Positions 29,091-39,835 of a stretch of 64,000 nucleotides of DNA are shown here, piece by piece. The notes beneath the pieces are model-generated. The model saw only the letters and a list, made by a program, of their open reading frames with translations, ran no database searches and had not been told where the DNA came from. A program made the position numbers and the translations under genes. Position 1 is the first letter of the stretch, and every line of letters starts with the position of its first letter. Source of the stretch: an uncultured Alloprevotella sp. (GTDB lineage Bacteria > Bacteroidota > Bacteroidia > Bacteroidales > Bacteroidaceae); assembly GCA_944320745.1 (NCBI GenBank), contig CALUIN010000005.1, positions 1-64,000 on the forward strand, written 5' to 3'.

Positions 29091-29558
29091 ATGATTGACA
29101 AGAACGTAGTGAAGAATTTGGTGGACGAGTGGCTGACCGGCAAGGACTATTTCCTGACCGACCTGACCGTCTCGGCGGACGACCGCATCGTGGTAGAGAT
29201 AGACCACAAAGAGGGCGTCTGGATAGAGGACTGCGTGGAGCTGAGCCGCTTCATCGAAGACCACCTGAACCGCGATGAGGAGGACTTCGAGCTGGAGGTG
29301 GGCAGCGCAGGCATTGGGCAACCGTTCAAGGTGCACCGCCAGTACGAGATTCACCAAGGCGACCGTGTGGAAGTCCTCACCAAGGAAGGGCGGAAGCTGA
29401 CCGGCGTGCTGAAGGAAGTGACGCCCGAGACTTTCACCCTGACCATAGAGGAAAAGATGAAGGAGGAAGGGGCCAAGCGGCCCAAGCTCGTGGAGCGCGA
29501 CCTCACCTTCGGCTTCGGCGACGTGACGTCCACCAAGTATCTCATCGATTTCAAATAA
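29091..29558 (+). CDS. rimP: Ribosome maturation factor RimP
   Basis: A 155-residue cytoplasmic protein needed for 30S subunit maturation. The N-terminal alpha/beta domain includes RIVVEIDHKEGVWIEDCVEL and SRFIEDHLNRDEEDFELEVG, followed by SAGIGQPFKVHRQYEIHQGD, the conserved S-x-G-x-x-x-P-x-x-x-x-R-x-Y region. The C-terminal SH3-like domain shows KLTGVLKEVTPETFTLTIEE. Gene order rimP-nusA-infB is the near-universal arrangement and supports the call. It leads the operon from a consensus promoter. Confidence 0.95.
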   Translation: MIDKNVVKNLVDEWLTGKDYFLTDLTVSADDRIVVEIDHKEGVWIEDCVELSRFIEDHLNRDEEDFELEVGSAGIGQPFKVHRQYEIHQGDRVEVLTKEGRKLTGVLKEVTPETFTLTIEEKMKEEGAKRPKLVERDLTFGFGDVTSTKYLIDFK

Positions 29559-29626
29559 CAAACAGGCGGGCCGCCGGCACTTGAGCGCACGGCGGCCCGC
29601 CGCACCCATAAGCATTCCCCACACAC

Positions 29627-30907
29627 ATGGCAAAGAAAAAGACAGAAACAACCAGTCTCATCGACACTTTCACAGAGTTCAAGGAGACGAAGAACATTGA
29701 CCGCACCACGATGGTCGGCGTGCTGGAAGAGAGCTTCCGTAACGTCATCGCCAAAATCTTCGGTTCGGACGAGAATTTCGACGTCATCGTCAACCCGGAC
29801 AAGGGCGACTTCGAGATTTACCGCAACCGCGAGGTCGTGGCAGACAACGACGTGACGGACCCCAACAAGCAGATGCCTCTCTCGGCGGCGCGCGAAATCG
29901 ACCCGGACTATGAGGTGGGAGAAGAAGTGAGCGAGACCATAGACTTCGCCAAGTTCGGCCGGCGCGCCATCCTGACGCTGCGCCAGACGCTGGCCAGCAA
30001 GATCCTGGAGCTGGAGCACGACTCGCTCTACAATAAATATAAGGACCGCGTGGGCGAAATCATCGCCGCCGAGGTGTACCAGACGTGGAAGAACGAGACG
30101 CTGCTCATGGACGACGAGCACAACGAGCTGCTCCTGCCGAAGTCGCAGCAGATACCCCGCGACTTCTTCCACAAAGGCGACACGGTGCGCGCCGTCATCG
30201 ACCGCGTGGACAACACGAACGGCAACCCAAAAATCTACCTGAGCCGCACGTCGCCCGAATTTCTGCGCCGCCTGCTTGAGATGGAAATCCCGGAGATCAG
30301 CGACGGACTCATCACGCTGCGCCGCGTAGCCCGCATCCCGGGCGAACGCGCCAAGATCGCCGTGGAAAGCTACGACGACCGCATCGACCCCGTAGGCGCC
30401 TGCGTCGGCGTGAAGGGCAGCCGCATCCACGGCATCGTACGCGAACTGAACAACGAGAACATCGACGTCATCAACTATACGGCCAACACGAAACTCTTCA
30501 TCCAGCGCGCACTGAGCCCCGCCGAGGTGTCCAGCATCACGCTCAATGAGGAGGAGCGCAAGGCCGAGGTCTACCTGCAGCCCGACCAGGTGTCCCTGGC
30601 CATAGGCAAGGGCGGCACGAACATTAAGCTGGCCTCCATGCTCACGGAGTACACCATCGACGTGTTCCGCGAAGTGGAAGGCGGCGAAGAGACCGAAGAC
30701 ATCTACCTGGACGAGTTCGCCGACGAGATAGACCAGTGGGTCATCGACGCCATCAAGGGCCTCGGCCTCAATACGGCCAAGGAAGTGCTCAACGCACCGC
30801 GCGAGATGCTCATCGAGAAGGCCGACTTGGAAGAAAACACCGTCGACGACGTGCTGCGCATCCTCCGTTCCGAATTTGAGGACGAGGGAACAAACGGTGA
30901 GAGCTAA
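29627..30907 (+). CDS. nusA: Transcription termination/antitermination factor NusA
   Basis: A 426-residue RNA polymerase-binding factor. Domains in order: N-terminal domain (about 1-130); S1 domain beginning near [18 protein letters not shown]1 with [16 protein letters not shown] and [22 protein letters not shown]2 with [21 protein letters not shown] short C-terminal helix-hairpin-helix part follows ([20 protein letters not shown]). The acidic repeats of Escherichia coli NusA are absent, as in other Bacteroidota. It lies 68 bases after rimP and 83 before infB. Confidence 0.97.
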   Translation: MAKKKTETTSLIDTFTEFKETKNIDRTTMVGVLEESFRNVIAKIFGSDENFDVIVNPDKGDFEIYRNREVVADNDVTDPNKQMPLSAAREIDPDYEVGEEVSETIDFAKFGRRAILTLRQTLASKILELEHDSLYNKYKDRVGEIIAAEVYQTWKNETLLMDDEHNELLLPKSQQIPRDFFHKGDTVRAVIDRVDNTNGNPKIYLSRTSPEFLRRLLEMEIPEISDGLITLRRVARIPGERAKIAVESYDDRIDPVGACVGVKGSRIHGIVRELNNENIDVINYTANTKLFIQRALSPAEVSSITLNEEERKAEVYLQPDQVSLAIGKGGTNIKLASMLTEYTIDVFREVEGGEETEDIYLDEFADEIDQWVIDAIKGLGLNTAKEVLNAPREMLIEKADLEENTVDDVLRILRSEFEDEGTNGES

Positions 30908-30990
30908 GCCCGGCCTGCCGCCACGCCGGCAGGGCATGCCGCACGGCAGTCACGCGAACTTCCATTCGTCCAAACTTCAACCCAAAGAGC

Positions 30991-33825
30991 ATGAGTATCA
31001 GATTAAATAAAGTCATCAAAGAATTTAATGTCGGGCTGCAGACCGTCGTAGATTTTCTGGCCAAGAAGGGTTTTCAGGTTAACGCCTCCCCCAGCGAGAA
31101 AATCACGGACGAGCAGTACGACCTGCTGCGCACCGAGTTCGGCGCAGACAAAAACCTCCGCAACGAAGCCGAGAAAATGATACAGACCCGGCAAAAGGAG
31201 AAGAACAAGGAGAAGGCTCACCGCGAGAAAAGCGCCCAGGCTGACATCTACCCCACCGAAATCCCCGAAGACAAGCGGATAAAGATCAAGGTGACGGGCA
31301 GCATTGACCTGAACGCCAAGCCCGGCCCGGTCAAGACGGAGAAGGCGCCCGCGCAGCAGCCCGCCGCCCAGCCCGAGCAGCAGCAACCCGCTCCCGCCGC
31401 CGAGGTAGCGGACGAGAAACCGGCTGCCGCTCCCGCCGAAGAGCCGGCCGTATCGCCGGCCCAGCCCGCAGCACCCGCGGAGGAGCCGGCCGCCGAGGAG
31501 GCCAAGAAAGCTAAGCAGAAGCGCCCCGTGGAAGAGCGCACAAAGGAAATTGGCGAGGAGACCGACGGCGTGTTCCGCCTGCACCCCCAGACGGAAATAA
31601 CGGCGCCGAAAGTCCTCGGCACCATAGACCTCTCCAGCCTCAACCAGACCACGCGGCCCAAGAAAAAGTCTAAGGAAGAACGGCGCAAGGAGCGCGAGGA
31701 AAAGAACCGCCAGCAGCACGCCGCCGGACAGGCCGGAGAGAAAAAGAAGCGCAACCGCATAGGCAAGGAGCGCGTCGACGTCAACGCCGCCGTCAACCAG
31801 CAGGGCGGCGCACAGCGCAACCGCGGCAACGCCGCCGGACAGCAGGGCGGCGCACAGCAGGGCGGCAGCAAACGCGCCAAGGAACGCAACCGCAAGGCAC
31901 AGGCCGCGCTCAAGCCCGAGATTTCGGACGAAGAAGTGGCCAAGCAAGTGAAGGAAACCCTCGCCCGCCTCACCAACAAGCAGAAAGGCTCAAAGGGCGC
32001 GAAGTACCGCAAGGAAAAGCGCGAGATGATACGCGCCCAGCAGGAAGAGGAGCGCCTCGAAGCCAAGACAGAAAGCAAGACACTGAAGCTCACCGAGTTC
32101 GTAACCGCCAACGAGCTGGCCACTATGATGGACGTCCCCGTGACGAAGGTCATCGCCACCTGCATGAGCATCGGCATAATGGTCTCTATCAACCAGCGCA
32201 TGGACGCAGAGACAATAGACCTCGTGGCCGACGAGTTCGGCTTCAAGACCGAGTACATCAGCGCCGACGTACAGGAAGCCATCGCCGAGGAGGCGGACAA
32301 CGAAGAAGACCTCGTGCCCCGCGCCCCCATCGTCACCGTCATGGGCCACGTGGACCACGGCAAGACGTCGCTGCTCGACTACATCCGCAAGTCGAACGTC
32401 ATCGCAGGCGAAGCCGGCGGTATCACCCAGCACATCGGCGCCTACAACGTGACGCTCGAAAACGGCCGCCACATCACCTTCCTCGACACGCCGGGCCACG
32501 AAGCCTTCACCGCCATGCGTGCCCGCGGAGCACAAGTGACGGACATTGCCATCATCATCATCGCCGCTGACGACGACATCATGCCCCAGACGAAGGAGGC
32601 CATCAACCATGCCGTCGCCGCCAACGTCCCCATTGTCTTTGCCATCAACAAGATAGACAAGCCCGGCGCCAACCCGGACAAGATCAAGGAAGGTCTGGCC
32701 AACATGAACTTCCTCGTAGAGGAATGGGGCGGCAAGTATCAGAGCCAGGACATCTCCGCCAAGAAGGGCATCGGCGTCTCCGACCTGCTGGAGAAGGTGC
32801 TCCTCGAGGCCGACATGCTCGAACTCAAGGCCAACCCCAACCGCAAGGCCACCGGCACCATCATAGAGTCCTCGCTCGACAAGGGTCGCGGCTACGTCGC
32901 CACGGTGCTCGTATCGAACGGCACCCTCAAGCAGGGCGACATCGTCCTGGCCGGGACGAACTACGGCCGCATCAAGGCCCTCTTCAACGAGCGCAACCAG
33001 CGCGTCCAGGAAATCGGGCCGTCCATGGCCGCCACGATCCTCGGACTCAACGGCGCGCCCCAGGCCGGCGACCAGTTCCACGTCATGGAGACCGAGCAGG
33101 AAGCACGCGAGATCGCCAACAAGCGCGAACAGCTCCAGCGCGAGCAGGACCTGCGCACACACAAGATGCTCACGCTCGACGAGGTCGGCCGCCGCATCAA
33201 GCTCGGCTCGTTCAAGGAGCTCAACATCATCGTCAAGGGCGACGTGGACGGCTCCGTCGAGGCCCTCAGCGACTCGTTCATCAAGCTCTCCACGGAGACC
33301 ATTGCCGTCAACGTCATCCACAAGGGCGTGGGCCAGATTTCAGAGAACGACGTCACCCTAGCCGCCGCCTCGCAGGCCGTCATCGTAGGCTTCCAGGTGC
33401 GCCCCAGCCAGGCCGCCCGCAAGCTGGCCGAACGCGAAGGCGTCGAAATCCGCCTCTACTCCATCATCTACGACGCCATCGAGGAAGTCAAGGAAGCCAT
33501 GGAGGGCATGCTCGAACCCGTCATCAAGGAAGAAGTCACCGCCACGCTCGAGGTGCGCCAGGTCTACCACATATCCAAGGTGGGCTACGTGGCCGGCGCC
33601 TACGTGGCCGACGGCAAGGTGAAGCGCTCCGACAAGGTACGCCTCATCCGCGACGGCATCGTCATCTTCACCGGAGAAATCAACGCCTTGAAGCGATTCA
33701 AGGACGACGTGAAGGAGGTCAACACCAACTTCGAGTGCGGCATCAGCCTCACCAACTGCAACGACATCAAGGAGGGCGACATCATCGAAACCTTCCAGGA
33801 GATCGCCGTCAAGCAAAAACTTTGA
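30991..33825 (+). CDS. infB: Translation initiation factor IF-2
   Basis: A 944-residue GTPase that brings initiator tRNA to the 30S subunit. The N-terminal [20 protein letters not shown] is the conserved IF2_N domain. Residues about 60-350 are a long low-complexity Ala/Pro/Glu/Gln/Lys linker, typical of the group. The G domain has [14 protein letters not shown] (residues 452-465), [16 protein letters not shown] and [13 protein letters not shown]. The C-terminal C1/C2 domains include [17 protein letters not shown] and [20 protein letters not shown]. Length fits Bacteroidales IF-2. Confidence 0.98.
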   Translation: MSIRLNKVIKEFNVGLQTVVDFLAKKGFQVNASPSEKITDEQYDLLRTEFGADKNLRNEAEKMIQTRQKEKNKEKAHREKSAQADIYPTEIPEDKRIKIKVTGSIDLNAKPGPVKTEKAPAQQPAAQPEQQQPAPAAEVADEKPAAAPAEEPAVSPAQPAAPAEEPAAEEAKKAKQKRPVEERTKEIGEETDGVFRLHPQTEITAPKVLGTIDLSSLNQTTRPKKKSKEERRKEREEKNRQQHAAGQAGEKKKRNRIGKERVDVNAAVNQQGGAQRNRGNAAGQQGGAQQGGSKRAKERNRKAQAALKPEISDEEVAKQVKETLARLTNKQKGSKGAKYRKEKREMIRAQQEEERLEAKTESKTLKLTEFVTANELATMMDVPVTKVIATCMSIGIMVSINQRMDAETIDLVADEFGFKTEYISADVQEAIAEEADNEEDLVPRAPIVTVMGHVDHGKTSLLDYIRKSNVIAGEAGGITQHIGAYNVTLENGRHITFLDTPGHEAFTAMRARGAQVTDIAIIIIAADDDIMPQTKEAINHAVAANVPIVFAINKIDKPGANPDKIKEGLANMNFLVEEWGGKYQSQDISAKKGIGVSDLLEKVLLEADMLELKANPNRKATGTIIESSLDKGRGYVATVLVSNGTLKQGDIVLAGTNYGRIKALFNERNQRVQEIGPSMAATILGLNGAPQAGDQFHVMETEQEAREIANKREQLQREQDLRTHKMLTLDEVGRRIKLGSFKELNIIVKGDVDGSVEALSDSFIKLSTETIAVNVIHKGVGQISENDVTLAAASQAVIVGFQVRPSQAARKLAEREGVEIRLYSIIYDAIEEVKEAMEGMLEPVIKEEVTATLEVRQVYHISKVGYVAGAYVADGKVKRSDKVRLIRDGIVIFTGEINALKRFKDDVKEVNTNFECGISLTNCNDIKEGDIIETFQEIAVKQKL

Positions 33826-33976
33826 ACCAGACCCATGTTTGCGGTCCTGCCATAAACCAGCGGCCACGACGGCCGGCTTCACCGCCGCCCGCCGCGGCCG
33901 CCTGTTTTATCCCCGGATCCGCTCCGCCGGCGCCGCGCAGGGCGCCGCCGCATGGCTTAAGTACAACTACACCACC

Positions 33977-34537
33977 ATGTTTCTCGACATTTTTCTCATT
34001 CTCATCCTGCTCTGGGCCGTCTTCAGCGGCTGGCGCAACGGCTTCCTCAAGGAAGGCTTCAACACGCTCGGCGTCATCGGCGGCCTGCTCATCGCCCTCG
34101 TCGTCTACGGCACCCTCACGAAATACCTCCTCGTGAACGGCACGGAGACCAACCAAGTGCTCAGCATCATAGCCTTCCTGCTGCTCTGCATCGTGCTGCC
34201 CATCGTGGGCGGCTTCATCGTCAACCAGCTGACACGCGCCGTGCGCAACCGCCTTGTCGGTCTGCCCAACTGCCTGCTGGGCAGCCTCTTCAGCGTAGTC
34301 AAGTTTGCCCTCATCCTTAGCGTAGCCTTCAACACCATGGAAGCCCTGCGCATCATGAACCCCGAGCGCACAGCCAAGTCCGTGCTCTACCGCCCCGTCT
34401 GCCGCCTGCTACCCTTCCTGGAAAACAAGGCAGAGGCCTACTACGAGCGCCACGAGGAAGAGAACCAGACCGAGGGCGACACCATCTACATACGCTTCGA
34501 CCGCAACCGCCTGAGCGGCGACTCCACCGCCCGCTGA
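33977..34537 (+). CDS. CvpA family membrane protein
   Basis: A 186-residue protein with four membrane helices, starting [20 protein letters not shown] and then [20 protein letters not shown], the CvpA family (PF02674) N-terminus. The conserved helix-3 region is [20 protein letters not shown], and [17 protein letters not shown] follows. I chose ATG 33977, which starts at the first helix; upstream in-frame sequence is a low-quality extension into the 151-base gap after infB. CvpA was named for colicin V production, but its role here is unknown. Probably read with infB and sufB. Confidence 0.88.
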   Translation: MFLDIFLILILLWAVFSGWRNGFLKEGFNTLGVIGGLLIALVVYGTLTKYLLVNGTETNQVLSIIAFLLLCIVLPIVGGFIVNQLTRAVRNRLVGLPNCLLGSLFSVVKFALILSVAFNTMEALRIMNPERTAKSVLYRPVCRLLPFLENKAEAYYERHEEENQTEGDTIYIRFDRNRLSGDSTAR

Positions 34538-34596
34538 ACGCCACGCGCCGCGCCCCGCCGCGCCGCGCGCCTATCCGCTTAAACACCATACGCCTC

Positions 34597-36048
34597 ATGC
34601 CCGACGAAACGAAAAACCAACTCGTCCGCGAGATAGCCGCCAAGAAATACGAGTACGGCTTCACCACCGACGTGCAGACCGAAATCATAGACCGCGGCCT
34701 CAACGAGGACGTCATACGCCTCATCTCAGAGAAGAAGGAAGAGCCCGACTGGCTGCTCGACTTCCGCCTGAAAGCCTACAGCTACTGGCTCACCCTCAAG
34801 CAGCCCGACTGGGGGCACGTCCACCTGCCAGAGATAGACTACCAGGCCATCTCCTACTACGCCGACCCCACCCGCAAACGCGCCGGAGAGGGCAAGCAGG
34901 AGATCGACCCCGAACTGATGAAAACGTTCGACAAGCTCGGCATCCCGCTCGAGGAGCGCATGGCCTTGGCCGGCGTCGCCGTCGACGCCGTCATGGACTC
35001 CGTCTCCGTGAAGACCACGTTCAAGGAAAAACTTCAGGAGAAAGGCATCATCTTCTGCTCCATCAGCGAGGCCGTCCGCGAGAACCCCGAACTCGTCCGT
35101 AAGTACCTCGGCAGCGTAGTGCCCTACCGCGACAACTACTTTGCCGCGCTCAACAGTGCCGTGTTCTCCGACGGGTCGTTCGTCTACATCCCGCGCGGCG
35201 TGCGCTGCCCCATGGAGCTCTCCACCTACTTCCGCATCAACGCCCGCAACACCGGCCAGTTCGAACGCACGCTCATCGTCTGCGACGACGGCGGCTACGT
35301 CTCCTACCTCGAAGGATGCACCGCCCCCATGCGCGACGAGAACCAGCTCCACGCGGCCATCGTCGAGATCGTCGTGAAGGAGGATGCCGAGGTGAAATAC
35401 TCCACCGTGCAGAACTGGTACCCCGGCGACGCCGAGGGGCGCGGCGGCGTCTACAACCTCGTCACCAAGCGCGGGCAGCTGCGCGGCCGTAACTCCCGCC
35501 TGTCCTGGACACAGGTCGAGACGGGCAGCGCCATCACCTGGAAATATCCCTCGTGCGTGCTCATGGGCGACAACTCGCAGGCCGAGTTCTACAGCGTCGC
35601 CGTCACGAACCACCACCAGGAGGCCGATACCGGCACGAAGATGATCCACATCGGGCGCGGCACGCGCTCCACCATTGTCTCCAAGGGCATCTCCGCCGGC
35701 CAGAGCCAGAACTCCTACCGCGGCCTGGTCAAGGTGGGGCCCAAGGCCGATGGCGCGCGCAACTACTCCTCGTGCGACTCCCTGCTGCTGGGCAGCACCT
35801 GCGGGGCCCACACCTTCCCCTACCTCGACGTGAACAACCCCGACGCCACCGTGGAGCACGAAGCCACCACCTCGAAAATATCGGAGGACCAGCTCTTCTA
35901 CTGCAACCAGCGCGGCATCCCCACCGAGACGGCCGTCGACCTCATCGTCAACGGCTACGCCAAGGACGTCATCAACAAGCTCCCCATGGAGTTCGCCGTC
36001 GAAGCGCAGAAGCTGCTCAGCGTATCGCTTGAGGGCAGCGTCGGCTGA
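34597..36048 (+). CDS. sufB: Fe-S cluster assembly scaffold protein SufB
   Basis: A 483-residue protein of the SufBCD complex that builds Fe-S clusters. SufB-specific features include [26 protein letters not shown]-like [29 protein letters not shown], and the beta-helix core with [20 protein letters not shown] plus [20 protein letters not shown] near the C-terminus. Length is typical. It is 59 bases after cvpA. Its usual partners sufC and sufD do not follow: a strong terminator lies 35 bases past the stop and the next gene is on the other strand. Confidence 0.97.
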   Translation: MPDETKNQLVREIAAKKYEYGFTTDVQTEIIDRGLNEDVIRLISEKKEEPDWLLDFRLKAYSYWLTLKQPDWGHVHLPEIDYQAISYYADPTRKRAGEGKQEIDPELMKTFDKLGIPLEERMALAGVAVDAVMDSVSVKTTFKEKLQEKGIIFCSISEAVRENPELVRKYLGSVVPYRDNYFAALNSAVFSDGSFVYIPRGVRCPMELSTYFRINARNTGQFERTLIVCDDGGYVSYLEGCTAPMRDENQLHAAIVEIVVKEDAEVKYSTVQNWYPGDAEGRGGVYNLVTKRGQLRGRNSRLSWTQVETGSAITWKYPSCVLMGDNSQAEFYSVAVTNHHQEADTGTKMIHIGRGTRSTIVSKGISAGQSQNSYRGLVKVGPKADGARNYSSCDSLLLGSTCGAHTFPYLDVNNPDATVEHEATTSKISEDQLFYCNQRGIPTETAVDLIVNGYAKDVINKLPMEFAVEAQKLLSVSLEGSVG

Positions 36049-36082
36049 GACGCCACGCCCCGTCCCCGCGGGCCACCCATCC

Positions 36083-36117
36083 GCCCTGCCGGCCACCGCG
36101 CCGGCAGGGCTTTTTTT
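36083..36117 (+). terminator. Intrinsic terminator after sufB
   Basis: GCCCTGCCGGC at 36083-36093 pairs perfectly with GCCGGCAGGGC at 36100-36110 around CACCGC, followed by seven T. Confidence 0.93.
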
Positions 36118-36123
36118 GTATCC

Positions 36124-36199
36124 CTTCGCCTTAGCCCCGTTTTTTCTTCCCTTAGCCCCGTGCCGACGCGCCTTAGCCCCGTAGCCGCGGGGCTAAGGG
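36124..36199. repeat. 21-bp tandem repeat cluster with an inverted end unit
   Basis: Units at 36124, 36145 and 36166 share the core CTTAGCCCCGT. The next copy is reversed, so CCTTAGCCCC and GGGGCTAAGG (about 36171-36198) can fold into a hairpin. It lies in the 278-base gap between sufB and the OmpA-like gene, which are convergent. Confidence 0.85.
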
Positions 36200-36218
36200 A
36201 AGGACAGGCCGCCCTAAG

Positions 36219-36244
36219 GTCCGGCCGCAGGGTTGCGGCCGGAC
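36219..36244. terminator. Hairpin between sufB and the OmpA-like gene
   Basis: GTCCGGCCGCA at 36219-36229 pairs perfectly with TGCGGCCGGAC at 36234-36244 around a GGGT loop. It lies about 80 bases past the stop of the leftward OmpA-like gene. No T run, so termination activity is uncertain. Confidence 0.55.
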
Positions 36245-36326
36245 ACGAAAAAGGGAGGCGCGCCGCGGCCATGCGACACGTCTCCCCCCGCGGCGGCATG
36301 GGCCGCCGAAGAAGCGCGATAAGGGC

Positions 36327-38093
36327 TTACTCGCCGATCACGTAGTGGATGCGGACCTTCACCGAACGGCGCAGCTTGGAGTTCAGGCCCTGCACGCTCG
36401 GATCGTTCACCTCGATCACCGGATTCTCCAAGGCGTTCACCACAAAGGCATTCTTGGACATCTCGGCAAACTCCGGACACTGCCTGAGCCAGTTCGTCAC
36501 GGTAAACGCACGGTTGATGGCCAGCTTCCGGTTGCGCTCCAGACCGACTTCCTCCGCATTCTCGCCGTAGAAATTATCCTGGCTCGTGGCCAGACCCTCG
36601 GCCACGACGTAGAGCATGCGGCCCTTTCTGAAAATCTCTTCCAGCTTCCTGACGGTTTCGGCGTCGGTGGCGGCGGCCACGCCGGCCTGCCCGCCCTCAA
36701 TAGCGGCATAGATGTCGGCAAAGCTGCAGAGGTCGGCATCGGCGTCGGGCTTCATGTTGTCGCGCACCAGGGCGAGGCCCTGATGGGCATTCAGGCTGAA
36801 GGACTGCTCCTCGCGATAGTTTTCCGCGTCCTTCAGCCGCTGCATGGCCGTCGCCTTGTCCACGCGGTAGTACCACGTGTTGCCCTCGCAGTACATCGGC
36901 GCATAGTAGTAGCCCGTCCGTTCCTTGAAGCGGTTCATGCTCGCGGCGTCCATGCTCAGGGAGATGGGGCTGGAGGACATCTCGTAGCCCAGCGCCAGGC
37001 CCTCCGCGCCGGCCGGTCCGCCCTTGCGGGTAGGCACGTCGGACGTGGCGAGGCCCGCGAGCGAGACTCCAGAGGCCAGGCGTTCGGCCACGGCGTCAGC
37101 GTCGTCAAACTTCGTCTGCGTGAAGAGGCCGGAGGCCAGATAGTCTATGGCGTTCACCGGCGCGCCCGCCACGGTCGGGGCATCGTTGCGGCCGGAATAG
37201 TTGTTCGGGAAGAACACGTAGAACTCCAGCACGCCATACTCCGGACAGTCGTTGACCACCTGGACATTGTTGATGTAGACCGGCTGCTGGCAGGGCAGGC
37301 AGCGATCCCAATGCCGCTTCTTGAAGTAATACGTAAGGCCGATGCTGAAGCCCACATTCGCGTCGAACCACCGGCTCTTCTCCCCGTTCTGCTTGAGCGT
37401 GATGCCGTCGAAGTTCGTCTGGTAGAGCATGGCGCGCGCCTTGAGGTCGAGCGAGAATTTCTTCTCCGGGTCGAAGAACCGGCTGTATTGCAGTTCGAAG
37501 TGGCCGCTCCACTCATTGCGCTGCGCCGCGATGTCGCGGTGGTGCAGGGCGCCGATGCCGACCGAGGCAAAGAACTGGTTCATCAGCCGGTCGGAGACCT
37601 TGCCCTCATAGCCGCAGAAGAGCCTCGAGAGGTTGAACATCGCGCTGACGTTCAGGTCCCACCACTTGTTCTTCGCGTCCCAGTAGGTCACGCCGCCCTC
37701 GCCCGTAAGCGCCTCGCCGTGAGTGAAGGCCGTGGGCTCCTTGCTGTATCCCAAGGAGTTGCCGATGCCAAACTGCACCTTGGCGCCGATGCCAGGCGTA
37801 AACCATTTGCCGACGCCTATGTTAAAGTCCGGCGAGAGCAGTCCGGAAAACTTTCCCACACTTCCGTAGTCGCCCAGAAAGGCGTGATAGCCCACGTTGG
37901 CCAGTGCGAACCAGTTGTCCCAGAAGCGGTTGGTCACGATGCGATACCTGTCGTCCGTCGGCTGCGGCTCCGACTGGAGCGTGTCGCCGACCGTCTCGTA
38001 ACGGACAGTATCGCGGAACGCGGCCGCTTGTGCATGAACGCCGCCGAGTATGCCCGCCAGCATTACCAGAATGCTCAATACTGTTTTTTTCAT
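36327..38093 (-). CDS. Outer-membrane beta-barrel protein with OmpA-like C-terminus
   Basis: A 588-residue exported protein whose signal ends near GGVHAQA. Residues about 50-275 look like a beta-barrel: NWFALANVGYHAFLGDYGSV, GVGKWFTPGIGAKVQFGIGN and VGFSIGLTYYFKKRHWDRCL, rich in aromatic and glycine residues. The C-terminal part (about 500-588) has ERNRKLAINRAFTVTNWLRQ and ends in a beta strand VKVRIHYVIG. This resembles a diverged OmpA-type peptidoglycan-binding fold as in other Bacteroidales OmpA-like proteins. It starts 44 bases after the last gene of the second polysaccharide operon and could be on its transcript. Confidence 0.75.
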   Translation of the reverse strand: MKKTVLSILVMLAGILGGVHAQAAAFRDTVRYETVGDTLQSEPQPTDDRYRIVTNRFWDNWFALANVGYHAFLGDYGSVGKFSGLLSPDFNIGVGKWFTPGIGAKVQFGIGNSLGYSKEPTAFTHGEALTGEGGVTYWDAKNKWWDLNVSAMFNLSRLFCGYEGKVSDRLMNQFFASVGIGALHHRDIAAQRNEWSGHFELQYSRFFDPEKKFSLDLKARAMLYQTNFDGITLKQNGEKSRWFDANVGFSIGLTYYFKKRHWDRCLPCQQPVYINNVQVVNDCPEYGVLEFYVFFPNNYSGRNDAPTVAGAPVNAIDYLASGLFTQTKFDDADAVAERLASGVSLAGLATSDVPTRKGGPAGAEGLALGYEMSSSPISLSMDAASMNRFKERTGYYYAPMYCEGNTWYYRVDKATAMQRLKDAENYREEQSFSLNAHQGLALVRDNMKPDADADLCSFADIYAAIEGGQAGVAAATDAETVRKLEEIFRKGRMLYVVAEGLATSQDNFYGENAEEVGLERNRKLAINRAFTVTNWLRQCPEFAEMSKNAFVVNALENPVIEVNDPSVQGLNSKLRRSVKVRIHYVIGE

Positions 38094-38137
38094 TGTAGCT
38101 GAATTGATTTGATTTATTTTTCTGTTGATTGTTATTG

Positions 38138-39835
38138 TCAGTAAGCGTTCTTGTCGCCGCGGAAGGTGTTGGCGACAGTCTTGTAGACGATGTACAAATC
38201 GAGCGCGAAGTGCCAGTGGCGGATGTACCAGATGTCATACTTTATCCTGTTGCGCATCTGTACCAATGTCCGGGTCTCTCCCCGGAATCCGTAGATCTGG
38301 CTCCAGCCGGTAATGCCCGGCTTCACCTGATGGCGCGCCATGTATCCGTCTATGAGCTGGGAGAACTGCTCCGTATGCATCACCATATGGGGCCGCGGCC
38401 CCACTATGCTCATGTCGCCCAGCAGTACGTTGAGAAACTGCGGCATCTCGTCTATGTTGGTCTTACGCAGTATATGCCCCCAACGTGTAACGCGCATGTC
38501 GGAACGCGTAGCCTGTACGCTGTCGGCCTCGGCGTTTTTCCGCATGGTCCGGAACTTGTAACAATTGAACACTTTCCCATTCAGCCCCGTGCGCTTCTGC
38601 ACAAAAAACAGGCGGCCGGGCATGGTGCACTCCGTGACCAGGGCCACGACCAGCAGCAGGACCGGAAACAGGGTACAAAGCACGGTCAAGGAAAATACGA
38701 TGTCGAAGGCACGCTTCAGCGCCTTGTTGCCCGCAAGTTCCAAAGGTGAAAACAGGGACGCCCTCTCTACCAGCGCCAACTGGCTTCTATTTTCGCACAA
38801 AATCATGTTCCTCAAACGATTCTTGGATAAGTAAAACAAAAAGCTGCAAACCTCTCCCGGCATGATGCCCAAGAGGCGGGCGCCGCGGCGAAGCCAGAAA
38901 GAAGCATTCGCGCAAGACTTCGCGACGGAACCGCGCTTGCTCCGAACGAGCGTTTCCTGCCGGAACTTCAAGCCGTAACCGTCCGTCAGGATGACGCGGC
39001 TGAACAAGTCGGCCCTCGGGCCGCGCGTCTCCGGAGCAAACGGAAACAGCCGGCAGCCGCCCAGATGCCCGGCAATGAAACCGAACAGGAGGCGGCAGAA
39101 TTTCACGATGTGAAGCTGCCTGAGGATGCGCGCCAGCCTTTGGACATCCAGGCCGGGCTGACGCAGCATGACCGCGACATCACACACCTGCTTCATGCCG
39201 ATGCCGTAGGTCAGAAAGTGCCGGCGCAAATGAAAAATCAGACAAACAAGGTACAACTCTTTGTCGCTGCCGTCGGCAGCACGCAACATGCGTTGCAGGC
39301 GAAAATTCACAGCCGGATTGTAAGCGAACTCCCAGCGCGGATGAAACTCCACCGGCTGGAAACCGCCCTTCTGAATCACGATGTCGCCCTGTTCATAGTG
39401 ATAGGAAATGCCAGCGTCTATCAATATGGACCTTAGCCGGCGCCATCCTTTCCGCACGACGATGTCAATGTCGCCGTAACTGCGGTGCAACGGCTTGGGA
39501 TACCAGGCCGCCACGGAAGACCCCTTGAAGAGGGAAGCGGCAACGCCCTTCCGGCCCAACTTTTCGACCCAAGCTTTTCCGTAACGGTCTATGAACTCGT
39601 TGGTCCGCTCCATATGGACAAGATGTACGACCCAATGCTCCCACAACGCGGCCGGAGGGCGCATATCCGTCCGCGCCACGCCGTCGATAAAGACTCCGGT
39701 GACGGCCTGCGCATGGGCCAGGCGGAACAGTTGCTCCCACTCCTCCTGCCGCGGCACGTCGCCGACGTAGGCCTCCTCTGTTTCCCACAATCCCCGCCTG
39801 AGGAAATAGAAGAAAGTTTCTCTGACGTCAATCAT
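38138..39835 (-). CDS. Fusion of a PF14907-like nucleotidyltransferase domain with an initiating sugar transferase
   Basis: A 565-residue two-part protein. Residues about 1-330 resemble the uncharacterised nucleotidyltransferase family (PF14907): LGRKGVAASLFKGSSVAAWY leads into SYGDIDIVV (residues about 118-126), the D-x-D metal site, and RHFLTYGIGMKQVCDVAVML follows. From about residue 370 it is a bacterial sugar transferase (PF02397): KALKRAFDIVFSLTVLC (membrane helix), QKRTGLNGKVFNCYKFRTM and DEMPQFLNVLLGDMSIVGPR. WcaJ-type enzymes normally carry membrane helices and a CoA-binding-like domain N-terminally; here the nucleotidyltransferase takes that place. No stop or frameshift separates the halves. 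It is the last gene of the operon and overlaps the upstream GT2 gene by 8 bases. Confidence 0.85.
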   Translation of the reverse strand: MIDVRETFFYFLRRGLWETEEAYVGDVPRQEEWEQLFRLAHAQAVTGVFIDGVARTDMRPPAALWEHWVVHLVHMERTNEFIDRYGKAWVEKLGRKGVAASLFKGSSVAAWYPKPLHRSYGDIDIVVRKGWRRLRSILIDAGISYHYEQGDIVIQKGGFQPVEFHPRWEFAYNPAVNFRLQRMLRAADGSDKELYLVCLIFHLRRHFLTYGIGMKQVCDVAVMLRQPGLDVQRLARILRQLHIVKFCRLLFGFIAGHLGGCRLFPFAPETRGPRADLFSRVILTDGYGLKFRQETLVRSKRGSVAKSCANASFWLRRGARLLGIMPGEVCSFLFYLSKNRLRNMILCENRSQLALVERASLFSPLELAGNKALKRAFDIVFSLTVLCTLFPVLLLVVALVTECTMPGRLFFVQKRTGLNGKVFNCYKFRTMRKNAEADSVQATRSDMRVTRWGHILRKTNIDEMPQFLNVLLGDMSIVGPRPHMVMHTEQFSQLIDGYMARHQVKPGITGWSQIYGFRGETRTLVQMRNRIKYDIWYIRHWHFALDLYIVYKTVANTFRGDKNAY

